In this document: positions 1-8,583 of the stretch, piece by piece
Numbering within the stretch: the stretch's first letter is position 1
How the letters are laid out: each line of letters opens with the position of its first letter
DNA from: Gammaproteobacteria bacterium
Lineage (GTDB): Bacteria > Pseudomonadota > Gammaproteobacteria > Steroidobacterales > Woeseiaceae
Direction of reading: 5' to 3'
NCBI GenBank assembly: GCA_029865385.1
Contig: JAOUGX010000027.1
Coordinates: forward strand, 1 to 37,668
DNA: 37,668 bases
The notes under the pieces: model-generated
Told to the model about the DNA's origin: nothing
The model's database searches: none
The model's input: only the letters and a program-made list of their open reading frames with translations
Made by a program: the position numbers and the translations under genes

Positions 1-1
1 C

Positions 2-136
2 ACCAAGCTTCGGTCGGATAACGTCGATCCCCGCGAGTACCTGACGCGCCTCGAGATGTGGCAGAAAAAGGTCGAGGGATCGGGCGGGCGCTGGCAGGTC
101 ATCAACGACCTCGATGGACTGGAGGGTTTGCTTTAG
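2..136 (+). CDS. 3' end of an unidentified gene
   Basis: An open frame runs in from the left edge and stops at TAG 134-136, giving 44 C-terminal residues ending in GLEGLL. The fragment is hydrophilic and mostly helical in character (LTRLEMWQKKVEG), with no signal or membrane segment. I do not recognise the family from this tail. Absence of other stops, ordinary GC-rich codon use and the position just before a new gene support it as real coding sequence, but the product cannot be named. Confidence 0.5.
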   Translation, partial: TKLRSDNVDPREYLTRLEMWQKKVEGSGGRWQVINDLDGLEGLL

Positions 137-205
137 TCCCGCTGGTTTTCCCGTAGGCACTTCCGGCTGCTAGACTTGAACCCGGATGGACAGCCGGAAA
201 AAACC

Positions 206-469
206 GTGACGAAAAAGCTGAAGAACGAGACGGCGCTCCTGCGTGAAGCGCTGCAGATGATCATGGACGATGCGGTCCGACGGGGAATCGTCGAGTTTGA
301 AGCAACGGACAGTCATGAACTCAAGATCGAGTACGCGTACCGGCTGCTGGTTCACGACAAGGAAATCATTCCGCTGCCGAACGACCAGGTTTCCCTGCCA
401 AACAAGAAACATCGCCTGGCAATGTGGGTGACGCACAAACTGCCGCCCGACCATGAGTTGCTCAAGTAG
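206..469 (+). CDS. Small hypothetical protein, 87 aa
   Basis: This is a short cytoplasmic-looking protein rich in charged residues (start MTKKLKNETALLREAL, end DHELLK). It has no signal peptide, membrane segment or recognisable motif. The N-terminal third should be helical; the rest contains a YAYRLLVHDKEIIPLP stretch. I chose the GTG at 206; an in-frame TTG at 176 would add ten residues (MNPDGQPEKT) and cannot be excluded, since neither has a strong ribosome site. It lies 69 bases after the preceding stop and converges with the amine oxidase gene. Function unknown. Confidence 0.55.
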   Translation: MTKKLKNETALLREALQMIMDDAVRRGIVEFEATDSHELKIEYAYRLLVHDKEIIPLPNDQVSLPNKKHRLAMWVTHKLPPDHELLK

Positions 470-489
470 TCCGGAATCGCTCCGCAGAG

Positions 490-2115
490 CTAGGCGATAT
501 CCCGGGCAACGATGCCGTCTATAGCATGGTACGCGGACAATATTGCGCCTTCCTGCCAGCCCTGCAGCAAACTCAGATGCTCCCCGGCGAAATATATGTT
601 GGCGTCAGGTGATAAAAGGATGCCGGGGTCCGATACGCCCCATGCACCGAGCTGAAACGGAACTTTCGGCCAGGCCACACTGATGCCGCGGCCGACCTCC
701 GCCGAATACTCCGCATGCAGGTTTCCGCCCTGGTTCACACTCGAATTGATTCGTTGCTGCGGCGATTGCGCGGCGAACTGATTGCCGGCATTGCCACCAA
801 ACATATAGGCACCGACCAGGACACCGTCATTTCTGCCGAAGCCGTTGTTCGGATACCAGATCTGCGTAATGTCCTGCGTTGTCCACGATATGCCACCGTA
901 GATATTGTGGTTCTGCTCCCAGAATCGCCGCGACTGAAATGCGATTTTACCGGCGGAAGAATAGGCAAAACTGCTGACGGCCGATTGATGCGCGGCGGAG
1001 AAATCGTTGGCAATGCTGCGCAGAACCGTCGCCGGTATCGTGCAGATACAGTAATCCGCATCGAGATTGAACACGCTGCCGAAGCGATCGCTGTAAACGA
1101 CGCGAACACCGTTCGCGATCTTGCGAATTTCACTGACGACGGATTCGTACAGGGTGTCCGCCGCAACCTGCGCTTCGAATGCCCTTGAGATCCGGTCCAT
1201 GCCGCCGACCGGTTGCAGCATTGTCGGCTGCTGCTCGAGACCCTGGGTGAAATCCTGGCGCTGCTGGAAAAAGATATCGCCTATGAGTTGCTGCAGCTGC
1301 AGTGGCGTCACCCGCTCGCCGCGTTGCCGACTGCCTGTATCTTCCTGGCCGGGAAATCCGCCGCGTTCACTGCCCGTGTAATTGAATGCGCTGTCCAGAT
1401 CGCCGAATTCCTGCAGGGCGGCAAGGATGTTGCTCTTGTCCGTTGGCGACAGGTCCTGATCCAGCGCGTTCTGGTTGACTGCTTTGGCGAGCAGCCGTGC
1501 AATATTGCCGCGGGTGTCCGTCAGCACGCGTCGACGAATCTGCGGCTGGCCGCCGAAAGAGGTCGCCGAGTGCATTAGTGCTGCGTGGTTCTCGTTTACG
1601 AAGGTTTCCAGTGCAATGCCGAATTGGCGGCAGTACCCGAGCAGAAACTCATGGTGATGGGAAATTCGCGCCGGGCCCGGATTGAAATAGAGATCCGGAT
1701 CGGCATCGAACGTACACAACTGCGAAGAATCGGTTTCGCTTACGGTGTCTCCGCCGCGAATCGTGCGATTTCGTCCGCCGCCAACCGACGTTGCCTCGAG
1801 TACGGTGCAGGTGTATCCGAGTTTCTTCATTTCGATCGCGGCCGTCATGCCGGCGATACCGGCCCCGAGTATCACGACTGTCTTGCCGACGCCGACATTG
1901 GCTGGCCAATCCCCGGGGCGTGGCGACTGCAATCGAGGAGGTGGTGGCGGCGGAACGACGGGCGCACCGGGCGCGGCGGACGACGAACCGCAAGCCGCTG
2001 CCGATAAACCGATGCCCATCGCCGCCATCGTACGCAACATCGCCGCACTGCCCGCAACCTTGCCGACGACTGTGAGGAATTCGCGACGCGCGATGGACTT
2101 GTTGTCAGTGGTCAT
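490..2115 (-). CDS. Secreted flavin monoamine oxidase family protein (Tat-type signal)
   Basis: This 541-residue FAD-dependent oxidoreductase belongs to the amine oxidase family, which oxidises amines or amino acids with oxygen or another acceptor. The N-terminus has a twin-arginine motif (ARREFL, about residues 9-14) followed by a hydrophobic stretch and SAAACG, then a proline-rich linker. This suggests Tat export and perhaps lipid attachment, although the -3 residue of the lipobox is not ideal. The dinucleotide-binding fold is clear from VVILGAGIAGMTAA and a following acidic residue (VLEA). The C-terminal FAD-contact motif is YFAGEHLSLLQGWQEGA. The ATG at 2115 follows a purine-rich GGGGGGAAG site. 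Substrate is not evident; the gene is monocistronic and convergent with the small gene before it. Confidence 0.85.
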   Translation of the reverse strand: MTTDNKSIARREFLTVVGKVAGSAAMLRTMAAMGIGLSAAACGSSSAAPGAPVVPPPPPPRLQSPRPGDWPANVGVGKTVVILGAGIAGMTAAIEMKKLGYTCTVLEATSVGGGRNRTIRGGDTVSETDSSQLCTFDADPDLYFNPGPARISHHHEFLLGYCRQFGIALETFVNENHAALMHSATSFGGQPQIRRRVLTDTRGNIARLLAKAVNQNALDQDLSPTDKSNILAALQEFGDLDSAFNYTGSERGGFPGQEDTGSRQRGERVTPLQLQQLIGDIFFQQRQDFTQGLEQQPTMLQPVGGMDRISRAFEAQVAADTLYESVVSEIRKIANGVRVVYSDRFGSVFNLDADYCICTIPATVLRSIANDFSAAHQSAVSSFAYSSAGKIAFQSRRFWEQNHNIYGGISWTTQDITQIWYPNNGFGRNDGVLVGAYMFGGNAGNQFAAQSPQQRINSSVNQGGNLHAEYSAEVGRGISVAWPKVPFQLGAWGVSDPGILLSPDANIYFAGEHLSLLQGWQEGAILSAYHAIDGIVARDIA

Positions 2116-2195
2116 GCTTCCCCCCGATCACTGCCGCGGCCGTCCGGGCCGATAGCACACATTCAGTCCGACAAGGCCCGAGTGCGGTAATTCCC

Positions 2196-2213
2196 ATTCA
2201 GGTCTCAATTCAG
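2196..2213 (+). promoter_or_regulatory. ATTCAG direct repeat upstream of the DUF11 gene
   Basis: Two ATTCAG hexamers lie at 2196-2201 and 2208-2213, 12 bases apart, in the gap between the divergent amine oxidase and DUF11 genes. A third ATTCAG is at 2161. A similar pair, 11 bases apart, precedes the envelope operon at 25931. Helical-turn spacing of direct repeats is typical of OmpR/PhoB-type response regulator sites; the regulator itself is not in the window. Confidence 0.35.
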
Positions 2214-2285
2214 GTGGCGAAATCTGTGACCTGATTGGTGTCATCGGTCGCCGCAGTCCACCTATGCTATGTCAAATACGCGGAA

Positions 2286-3794
2286 ATGAGATCCCCGTTG
2301 ACCCGGACTACACAGCACACACTGTCGATGACCGGTCGAATCGCAATGATCGCGCTGCTGATTACAGTGCCGTCAATGCTTCGCCCGGCTTTTGCCGCGC
2401 CCGGCGATATCCTGTTTCGCGATACCTTCGAACGTGCCGCACTCGCCCCCTGGACTACGACCAATGCGCTGGTGTCCGGAATCATGACCGGCCCGCAGGT
2501 ATCGAGTTCGCCAACGCGTGGCGCATTTACCAGCAACCTGGCCGTCACGATTACCAGCCCCACATTCAATGCGGCCGTACCGGCCGCCGAGTTGCGCTAC
2601 TGGGTGCGACGCGGCAGCGACGCATTCAGCGAAGACACAGATGCAGGTGAAGACCTTGTACTTGAATACCGCCGGGCTGACGGCAGCTGGGGCCAGGTAG
2701 CAACCTATCCGGGCGGTGGAGTAAACGGCGAAATCATCCAGGGAAGAACGCGACTGCCGCTCGATGCCCGGCACGGTGCCCTCGCCATTCGGGCGCGACA
2801 GACCAACGGCAGCGGACCGACTTACGACTTCTGGCACCTCGATGATGTCGTAGTTACTGAAGTCGCTCCGCCACCGCCCATTGGCATTGGCCAGTGCGAC
2901 GCCTTCGAAAACGGTTTGATCGGTAACTGGACCGTCGCTCAGTCCGGCGGCTTTGCCGGAACCAACAACATGACCGCCCAGTCTCCCGACAACTCCCTGT
3001 TCCTGAACGGTGGCGTGGTAACCGTAACGTCCGTCGTAATCAACACGAGTGTCCCATCGTTCACAAACCTGACCATGTGGATCCGGCGCGGTGCCGACGC
3101 ATTCAGCGAGGATCCGGATAATGGCGATAATTTCGTTGTCGAATACTTCAACACCGGCGGCACCTGGACCGTGCTCGAACAGTTCAATGGCAGCGGACAG
3201 AAAGGACAGATTTTTCTGCGAACCTACAACCTGCCGGCAAACGGCCGACACGTTAATTTCCGGCTGCGATTCAGGCAAACGAACGGCTCCGGTCAGGGCT
3301 ATGACTATTGGCATGTCGACGATGTCTGTTTCGTGCAGACACCTGTGCCGGCGTTGCTGGTATCCAAGTTCAGCCAGACTTTGTCGGATCCATTCAATGG
3401 CAGCAGCAATCCGAAGGCGATTCCGGGAGCGACAATCCTGTATACGGTCAACGTCGCGAACCAGGGTAACGGCACGGTCGATTCGAACTCACTGATCGTG
3501 ACCGATCCCGTACCCGCCAATACCGCGTTGTTTGTCAGTACGTCCGCCGGCCCACCGATCTCGTTTGTCGACGGGCCGATCGCAAGCGGCCTGAGTTACG
3601 TTTACGCGACCAATGTCAGTTACAGCAATCAGCCCGGAGGAGGGCCACCCTACTCCTACACACCGGTGCCAGACGCACAGGGCTTCGATCCGGCCGTCAC
3701 CGGTACACGCATCGCGCTAGGCGGGGCGATGAACGCTGCTGCCGGCAGCAACACCCCGAGTTTCAGTCTTTTGCTCAGGCTGCGGGTTCAGTAG
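2286..3794 (+). CDS. Secreted protein with two related beta-type domains and a DUF11 domain
   Basis: This is a predicted exported protein of about 500 residues. A signal peptide is visible as [15 protein letters not shown] followed by PAFAAPGD. Two related domains of about 150 residues follow, each carrying a RRG(S/A)DAFSED acidic motif, an RQTNGSG motif and a YD(F/Y)WH(L/V)DDV ending; they look like concanavalin/MAM-type beta-sandwich adhesion domains. A DUF11-type domain completes the protein ([16 protein letters not shown], then [13 protein letters not shown]). The start is uncertain: ATG 2286 is given, ATG 2328 lies directly before the signal peptide, and a GTG at 2235 is also in frame. 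The last 78 bases overlap the 3' end of convergent ttcA. A surface or adhesion role is inferred. Confidence 0.75.
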   Translation: MRSPLTRTTQHTLSMTGRIAMIALLITVPSMLRPAFAAPGDILFRDTFERAALAPWTTTNALVSGIMTGPQVSSSPTRGAFTSNLAVTITSPTFNAAVPAAELRYWVRRGSDAFSEDTDAGEDLVLEYRRADGSWGQVATYPGGGVNGEIIQGRTRLPLDARHGALAIRARQTNGSGPTYDFWHLDDVVVTEVAPPPPIGIGQCDAFENGLIGNWTVAQSGGFAGTNNMTAQSPDNSLFLNGGVVTVTSVVINTSVPSFTNLTMWIRRGADAFSEDPDNGDNFVVEYFNTGGTWTVLEQFNGSGQKGQIFLRTYNLPANGRHVNFRLRFRQTNGSGQGYDYWHVDDVCFVQTPVPALLVSKFSQTLSDPFNGSSNPKAIPGATILYTVNVANQGNGTVDSNSLIVTDPVPANTALFVSTSAGPPISFVDGPIASGLSYVYATNVSYSNQPGGGPPYSYTPVPDAQGFDPAVTGTRIALGGAMNAAAGSNTPSFSLLLRLRVQ

Positions 3795-4637
3795 CGAGCC
3801 CGATATCAATCCGGCGGGCGGATCGAATGCGATATCCAACTCGTCCATTTCGTTCGCCGACTCGAGCGTCATCGACGCGAAATCGTAAAGCCCCGTATCG
3901 AGCAAATGACTGCGTGTCACACGTTGCATCGATCGGAATATACTGACGACGCGATTCGGCGACTGCTTCTCCCACTCCGTCAGCATGTTCTTGATCTGCA
4001 CCCGCTGCAGATTGGTTTGCGCGCCGCACAGGTTGCAGGGAATGATCGGATAGTTTCGCGCCCGGGCAAAACGCGCAATTTCCTTCTCGCGGCAATACAC
4101 CAGCGGACGGATCACGATGTTGCGGCGGTCGTCGCTGACCAGTTTGGGCGGCATCGTCTTGAGACGCGAGCCATGAAACATGTTCAGGAACAAGGTTTCG
4201 ACCAGGTCATCCATGTGATGACCGAGTGCAATTTTGGTTGCGCCGAGTTCGCCAGCCGTTCGATACAAAATTCCGCGCCGCAGGCGAGAGCATAACGAGC
4301 ACATCGTCTTGCCCGGTTTGATCTTCTCCATGACGATGCTATACGTGTCTTCCGTTACGATTTTGTACTCGACGCCCAGACCGTCGAGGTACTCCGGCAG
4401 CACATGCTCGGGAAAGCCGGGTTGCTTCTGGTCGAGATTGACTGCGACAATATCGAAGCGGACCGGCGCGCTGCGCTGCAGGCCCATCAGTATTTCAAGC
4501 AGAGTGTACGAGTCCTTGCCGCCGGAAAGGCACACCATGACGCGATCGCCGTCGTCGATCATGTGGTAGTCGGCAATGGCTTCGCCGGCCTTGCGGCGCA
4601 GCCTTTTTTGCAGTCGATTCAATTGTGTGGTCTTCAT
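3717..4637 (-). CDS. ttcA: tRNA 2-thiocytidine(32) synthetase TtcA
   Basis: TtcA thiolates cytidine 32 in certain tRNAs, using ATP and a [4Fe-4S] cluster in the cytoplasm. The PP-loop ATP-binding motif SGGKDS is at residues 38-43. The paired cysteine motifs CSLC (C113, C116) and PCNLCG (C201, C204) are present, as is the family segment [14 protein letters not shown]. Length is 306 residues, close to the usual 310. The ATG at 4637 was chosen because the protein begins there as in the family ([16 protein letters not shown]); a longer in-frame extension upstream looks like non-coding sequence. It is divergent from htpX and its last 78 bases overlap the convergent DUF11 gene. Confidence 0.95.
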   Translation of the reverse strand: MKTTQLNRLQKRLRRKAGEAIADYHMIDDGDRVMVCLSGGKDSYTLLEILMGLQRSAPVRFDIVAVNLDQKQPGFPEHVLPEYLDGLGVEYKIVTEDTYSIVMEKIKPGKTMCSLCSRLRRGILYRTAGELGATKIALGHHMDDLVETLFLNMFHGSRLKTMPPKLVSDDRRNIVIRPLVYCREKEIARFARARNYPIIPCNLCGAQTNLQRVQIKNMLTEWEKQSPNRVVSIFRSMQRVTRSHLLDTGLYDFASMTLESANEMDELDIAFDPPAGLISGSLLNPQPEQKTETRGVAAGSSVHRPA

Positions 4638-4790
4638 GGCGGCGAATGGTACAGGGCCTGCCGGGCCCAATACCAGCCAGGGACGCCCTGCTCTGAACTC
4701 CCGGCACGCTGCGCGATCCAAGCTTCTTGAAATGTGCGGATTCCGACCCCAGATCCGCCCCCTGTTCAATCCACGCACCGGAGTGCCCGA

Positions 4791-5678
4791 ATGTTCAAGC
4801 GTATTGCCCTGTTCATCGCGACCAACCTGGCCGTCATTCTGATACTCAGTATCGTTTTGCGGCTGCTCGGCGTTGACCGGATCCTCGACGAGTCAGGCTC
4901 CGGCCTCAATTACGAAGCGTTGCTGATCATGTCTGCCGTCATCGGTTTCGGCGGATCGTTCATATCGCTGGCCATCTCCAAATGGATGGCCAAGCGCGCG
5001 ACCGGCGCACGCGTTATCAACAGCCCGTCGAACAGCACCGAGTCCTGGCTGGTCAATACCGTGCAGCGGCTGGCACAGAAATCCGGCATCGACATGCCCG
5101 AAGTGGCAATTTACGACGCGCCCGACATGAACGCGTTCGCAACCGGCGCAAGGCGAAACAACGCTTTGGTCGCCGTCAGCACCGGCTTGCTGCGCAACAT
5201 GAAGCAGGATGAAGTCGAAGCCGTTCTCGCGCACGAAATCTCGCACGTAGCCAACGGCGATATGGTCACGCTGACGCTGGTGCAAGGTGTCGTCAATACC
5301 TTTGTCATCTTCCTGTCACGAATAGTGGGTCACATTGTCGACCGCGTCATCCTCAAGAACGAGCGCGGATACGGTATCGGCTATTTTCTCTCGGTGATCG
5401 TTGCACAGCTGGTGCTGGGCATTCTGGCCAGCATTATCGTGATGTGGGTTTCGCGGCATCGAGAATATCGCGCGGACGCCGGATCAGCAGGGCTTGTCGG
5501 CAAACAGCCCATGATCAATGCACTCGCAAGACTGGATCGTGGACAGCCGGCATCACTGCCGGAAGCCCTGCAGGCCTTTGGAATCTCCGGTAAAGGCAAG
5601 CGCTCCGGACTGGCTGCGCTGTTCCTGAGTCATCCGCCGATCGCCGAGCGCATCGCGGCATTGCAGTCACTTCCCTAG
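4791..5678 (+). CDS. htpX: Membrane-bound zinc protease HtpX
   Basis: HtpX is an inner-membrane M48 metalloprotease that helps remove misfolded membrane proteins. This copy is 295 residues, the usual size. Two membrane segments lie near residues 4-25 and 43-63, with further hydrophobic stretches near 165-185 and 198-220. The zinc site HEISH is at 148-152, and the third ligand is likely E225 in RHREYRADA. The ATG at 4791 is preceded by GGAG at good spacing and gives the typical start [15 protein letters not shown]. It is usually stress-induced in relatives; no heat-shock or Cpx site was identified here. Confidence 0.95.
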   Translation: MFKRIALFIATNLAVILILSIVLRLLGVDRILDESGSGLNYEALLIMSAVIGFGGSFISLAISKWMAKRATGARVINSPSNSTESWLVNTVQRLAQKSGIDMPEVAIYDAPDMNAFATGARRNNALVAVSTGLLRNMKQDEVEAVLAHEISHVANGDMVTLTLVQGVVNTFVIFLSRIVGHIVDRVILKNERGYGIGYFLSVIVAQLVLGILASIIVMWVSRHREYRADAGSAGLVGKQPMINALARLDRGQPASLPEALQAFGISGKGKRSGLAALFLSHPPIAERIAALQSLP

Positions 5679-5806
5679 TCGCTTCGCTGGCACAACGAGT
5701 ACGCAGGCAATAAGGGTAATTACGTGTCGCGATGCAATCATTGCGCATACAGTCGATAGTCGATTCGATTTAGTATCGTCGTCATCTTTCTTGTCGGAGC
5801 CAGATC

Positions 5807-6355
5807 TTGAACACGCCCAAGCGTATTTCGTGGAATTGGCTCTCATTCGTGATAGGTGCTCTGGCAATCGCACTGCTTGCCGCCTGCGGTGGCCTGCCGC
5901 CGATTTCCACATCCGTCGATTTCTGCTGCAAAGCGCCGCAGCCCGACCTGAAGACATTTCGTGTCGAGTTTGACGACATGCCGGAATTCCTGAAGCCGAT
6001 GTTGCGTGACGAGGCGGCGATCGTTCTGCACGACAAGGGCGTGGAGTACACCGAAGGCGACGCGCATGCCATTCTGAAAATGACCTATGTGCACAACCCG
6101 CTGCCGGAAGATATGCTGGCAAGACCGCACGATTCCTTCAGCGGCACGCAAGCGCCTAGCCACACGAACCGTTTCATGGCGGAAGTAAAAGTCGAACTGC
6201 GCGACGCAGTGAGCCAGGAACTCCTGTGGTCGGGCACGATGGTTCGCGCTCACTACGTACAAATGGGTGCGTACATGCACGACGCGCCCGCGAGGACTGC
6301 TATGCGACAGGCGTTTTACGTGATGTTTGCCGACTATCCAACGGGTGAACAGTAA
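5807..6355 (+). CDS. Hypothetical lipoprotein, 182 aa
   Basis: The protein has a lipoprotein signal: a basic start, the hydrophobic run SFVIGALAIALLAAC, and a lipobox LAAC followed by GG. The mature part is about 150 residues and includes a CC pair (VDFCCKAP), a helix around EFLKPMLRDEAAIVL and a region AEVKVELRDAVSQELLWSG. That pattern is common in lipoproteins with a DUF4136-like or LptE-like small alpha-beta fold, but I cannot assign a family. The start is TTG at 5807, supported by GGAG seven bases upstream. It lies six bases before the next gene and is probably co-transcribed with it. Confidence 0.7.
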   Translation: MNTPKRISWNWLSFVIGALAIALLAACGGLPPISTSVDFCCKAPQPDLKTFRVEFDDMPEFLKPMLRDEAAIVLHDKGVEYTEGDAHAILKMTYVHNPLPEDMLARPHDSFSGTQAPSHTNRFMAEVKVELRDAVSQELLWSGTMVRAHYVQMGAYMHDAPARTAMRQAFYVMFADYPTGEQ

Positions 6356-6361
6356 AATCTC

Positions 6362-6823
6362 ATGGTCGCAGCCCCTTTTATTACCGGGAAAAAGCGCTGG
6401 ATCATCGTAGCCGATGAGTCGACTGCGGAGATCTATCAACAGGAGAAACGTTATTCGCCTGTGCAACAGATTTCTGTAATGCACAATGATGCCGCGAAGA
6501 AAAAGGTCGACGATCTGATAACGGATCATGGAGGCCGCAGTTTCGACAGCTTCGGTGCGGGACGGCATACCATGTCGAAGGAAGAGACCGGACCCAAAGC
6601 AGAAGCGTCCAGGGTATTCGCCAAACTGGTCGCCGCACGAATAATCACGGCACTGAACAACGGTGACATTGGGCAGTTCGGTCTCATCGCAGCGCCGCGA
6701 TTTCTCGGCACGTTGCGAAAAGCTCTGGCGGGATCCCACGGTGCGAAGCCCTGCCTGACCGTCGCCAAGCAACTGGTCGGCCAGGAACCCGCTGCAATCG
6801 ATCGGGTACTGGCAGAACTTTAG
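6362..6823 (+). CDS. Host_attach (PF10116-like) family protein
   Basis: This 153-residue cytoplasmic protein fits the family named 'protein required for attachment to host cells', now also compared with release-factor-like domains. It has the early strand WIIVADESTAEIYQQ, the central GRSFDSFGAGRHTM segment, and a helix (EASRVFAKLVAARI) followed by LIAAPRFLGTLRKAL. The family name comes from Agrobacterium plant attachment work; the biochemical role is unclear, and presence here does not imply a host. It starts six bases after the lipoprotein gene and is followed by a hairpin at 6832-6858. Confidence 0.8.
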   Translation: MVAAPFITGKKRWIIVADESTAEIYQQEKRYSPVQQISVMHNDAAKKKVDDLITDHGGRSFDSFGAGRHTMSKEETGPKAEASRVFAKLVAARIITALNNGDIGQFGLIAAPRFLGTLRKALAGSHGAKPCLTVAKQLVGQEPAAIDRVLAEL

Positions 6824-6831
6824 CGGCAACA

Positions 6832-6866
6832 CCGGTTCCACCGAATCGCCGGAACTGGCGTTTTCC
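6832..6866 (+). terminator. Possible intrinsic terminator after the Host_attach gene
   Basis: An eight-pair stem with one G-U pair is formed by CCGGTTCC (6832-6839) and GGAACTGG (6851-6858), followed by CGTTTTCC. It lies just after the stop at 6823 and before glycerate kinase. The T tract is short, so termination may be partial. Confidence 0.45.
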
Positions 6867-6902
6867 TGCCGGAAATCCACTGAGACCGTTACACTCCGAG
6901 CG

Positions 6903-8051
6903 GTGAAGATCCTCTGCGCACCCGACAGTTTCAAGGACTGCCTCCCGGCGCATAAAGTGGCAACTGCGATGCAACGCGGTATCCACCGCGTCCTGCCGGA
7001 AGCGCTGGTCGACTGTTGCCCGGTTGCTGACGGTGGCGAAGGCACAGCGGAAGTCATCGCCACCGCGAGCGCCGCTGCCCGTCGAACTTTGTCGGTTATC
7101 GGCCCAACCGGGCAATCCGTCGATGCAGATTTTTTCTTGATTGAGAGCCAGCGCCTTGCCGTCCTGGACATGGCGTCGGCGGCAGGCTTGATGCTCGTGC
7201 CACAGGCACAACGCGACGCTATGAAAGCGACGACCTTCGGTGTTGGCGAGCTACTGCTTGCGGCGCGCGCCTCCGGGGCGCGACGCCTGATCGTCGGTGT
7301 CGGGGGCAGCGCTGGAAACGATGGCGGTTGCGGCATGGCGCAGGCGCTGGGTGTTCGGTTCATCAACTCGGCCGGCCACGAAATGCGATCACCGATCGGT
7401 GGCGCCGACCTGCAATCCATTGCCTCGATCGACGTCCGCGGAAGCGGCAATGCAATGCGCGATCTTGAAATCGCAGTGGCTTGCGACGTCGACAACCCGC
7501 TGACCGGCAGCAACGGCGCCGCGCATGTTTACGCTGCACAGAAAGGCGCGACCGCAAAGCAGATCGGATTGCTGGATGCCGGGCTGGTGAATCTTGCCCG
7601 TATCGTGCGCCGTGATCTCGGTATCGAAATAGAGAATCTGCCGCGGGCCGGCGCCGCCGGCGGGCTGGCGGCCGGATTGCTCGCTTTCGTGGGAGCGAAA
7701 CTCCAGAGTGGCATTGACCTGGTCCTCGACATAATCGATTTCGATCGTCGCGTCACGGACTGCGATCTTTGCCTGACCGGCGAGGGACGACTGGACAGCC
7801 AGTCACTCTCGGGAAAAGCCTGCCTCGGGGTTGCGCGCCGCGCCGCCCGGTTCGGTGTGCCGACGTACGCGTTGGTGGGATCCACCGGGAACGGCGCAGA
7901 GAATGCCTTGCAGCACGGGTTGTCAGGTTACGAACTGATTGGCCAGGGACTTTCGGTTGCTGATTCGTTAAGGCGGGCTGAGGAATTGCTTGCCGAATGC
8001 GCAGCGCGGGTGGTGTTGCGCAGGGCCGAAACCGGCCGCCGCTTTCCTTAG
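6903..8051 (+). CDS. Glycerate kinase (GarK/GlxK family)
   Basis: The enzyme phosphorylates D-glycerate with ATP, feeding glyoxylate or glucarate breakdown into glycolysis. The 382-residue protein has the family start KILCAPDSFKDCLPA, followed by PVADGGEGTAEV, GVGGSAGNDGGCGMAQALG, AAGGLAAGLLAF and LTGEGRLDSQS, all in the order expected for the type I glycerate kinase fold. The start is GTG at 6903, which gives the conserved N-terminus; no strong ribosome site is visible. The 3' end overlaps the convergent arsR-type gene by four bases. Whether the product is 2- or 3-phosphoglycerate cannot be read from the sequence. Confidence 0.92.
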   Translation: MKILCAPDSFKDCLPAHKVATAMQRGIHRVLPEALVDCCPVADGGEGTAEVIATASAAARRTLSVIGPTGQSVDADFFLIESQRLAVLDMASAAGLMLVPQAQRDAMKATTFGVGELLLAARASGARRLIVGVGGSAGNDGGCGMAQALGVRFINSAGHEMRSPIGGADLQSIASIDVRGSGNAMRDLEIAVACDVDNPLTGSNGAAHVYAAQKGATAKQIGLLDAGLVNLARIVRRDLGIEIENLPRAGAAGGLAAGLLAFVGAKLQSGIDLVLDIIDFDRRVTDCDLCLTGEGRLDSQSLSGKACLGVARRAARFGVPTYALVGSTGNGAENALQHGLSGYELIGQGLSVADSLRRAEELLAECAARVVLRRAETGRRFP

Positions 8052-8419
8052 CAGGAACCGCCGCCCGTGCCACGACCCGGAGCCGGGCAATAAATATCGT
8101 GCAACAGGCGGATCACCTTGTCGGTCGGACCGGGACTCAGCGTGTAATAAATCGTCTGGGACACGCGCCTGGTCTTTACCAGACCCTGCTCCCGCAATCG
8201 AGCCAGTTGCTGCGACAGCGCAGACTGGCTCAGGGGCACGATTCCGTTCAAGTCACCAACCGATCGCTCACCGTCCGCCAGGGCGCACAGGATCATCAAA
8301 CGATTTTCGTTGCCCAGCGCTTTCATGAGTCCGGCGGCGTCAGCCGCGTGTTCGCGCATATCCGCCAATCCTGGCGCTATATAGGATTGTTTCTTATACG
8401 TTTTCGGATTCTCCAACAT
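8048..8419 (-). CDS. ArsR-family regulator with SqrR/BigR-type cysteine pair
   Basis: This is a 123-residue winged-helix repressor. The ArsR fold is clear: LMKALGNENRLMILCALADGE, then recognition helix LSQSALSQQLARLREQGL and wing VKTRRVSQTIYYTL. Cysteines are at C45 (MILC) and C111 (IYCP), 66 residues apart, the same separation as C41 and C107 of Rhodobacter SqrR, where persulfides form a polysulfide bridge and release DNA. A last cysteine ends the protein (GGGSC). ATG 8419 is preferred; a GTG at 8458 would add 13 residues. Divergent placement from sulfide:quinone oxidoreductase supports a role as repressor of that operon and probably of itself. Confidence 0.88.
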   Translation of the reverse strand: MLENPKTYKKQSYIAPGLADMREHAADAAGLMKALGNENRLMILCALADGERSVGDLNGIVPLSQSALSQQLARLREQGLVKTRRVSQTIYYTLSPGPTDKVIRLLHDIYCPAPGRGTGGGSC

Positions 8420-8476
8420 GATGCAGCGTTGCTCCCGGGGGCCGTTGTGGATATCCACTATATCGGCAGTCGCCTG

Positions 8477-8505
8477 AATATAGATGATACTAATTTAGAT
8501 GTCTA
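8477..8505 (-). promoter_or_regulatory. Promoter of the arsR-type regulator
   Basis: On the minus strand, TAGACA (complement of 8500-8505) and TATATT (complement of 8477-8482) are separated by 17 bases. The palindrome at 8490-8513 covers this -35 box and most of the spacer, so the repressor could silence its own gene. Confidence 0.5.
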
Positions 8506-8513
8506 TAAATTAG
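8490..8513. promoter_or_regulatory. Likely operator: perfect AT-rich inverted repeat
   Basis: CTAATTTA (8490-8497) and TAAATTAG (8506-8513) are perfect inverted arms around an eight-base spacer that itself contains part of TAGA-TG-TCTA. The site lies between the two divergent promoters, abutting the sqr -35 box and covering the regulator's own -35 box. AT-rich dyads of this kind are bound by BigR/SqrR-type ArsR proteins. A second perfect palindrome, GAATATTC at 8536-8543, overlaps the sqr -10 box. Confidence 0.6.
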
Positions 8514-8515
8514 AC

Positions 8516-8544
8516 TTTACTATATTAGATTTTTGGAATATTCT
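8516..8544 (+). promoter_or_regulatory. Promoter of the sqr operon
   Basis: TTTACT (8516-8521) and TATTCT (8539-8544) are spaced by 17 bases, giving a predicted start near 8551 and a leader of about 33 bases that carries AAGGAG before the ATG at 8584. The palindrome GAATATTC overlaps the -10 box. Confidence 0.5.
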
Positions 8545-8583
8545 GTTCCCGTTCCGCGATCGTCCGGCGAAGGAGAATTCGAC

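Noticed and set aside
5843-7513. A 556-residue open frame antisense to the lipoprotein, Host_attach and glycerate kinase genes
   Set aside because: It crosses three well-supported genes on the other strand and has low-complexity composition; no motif supports it.
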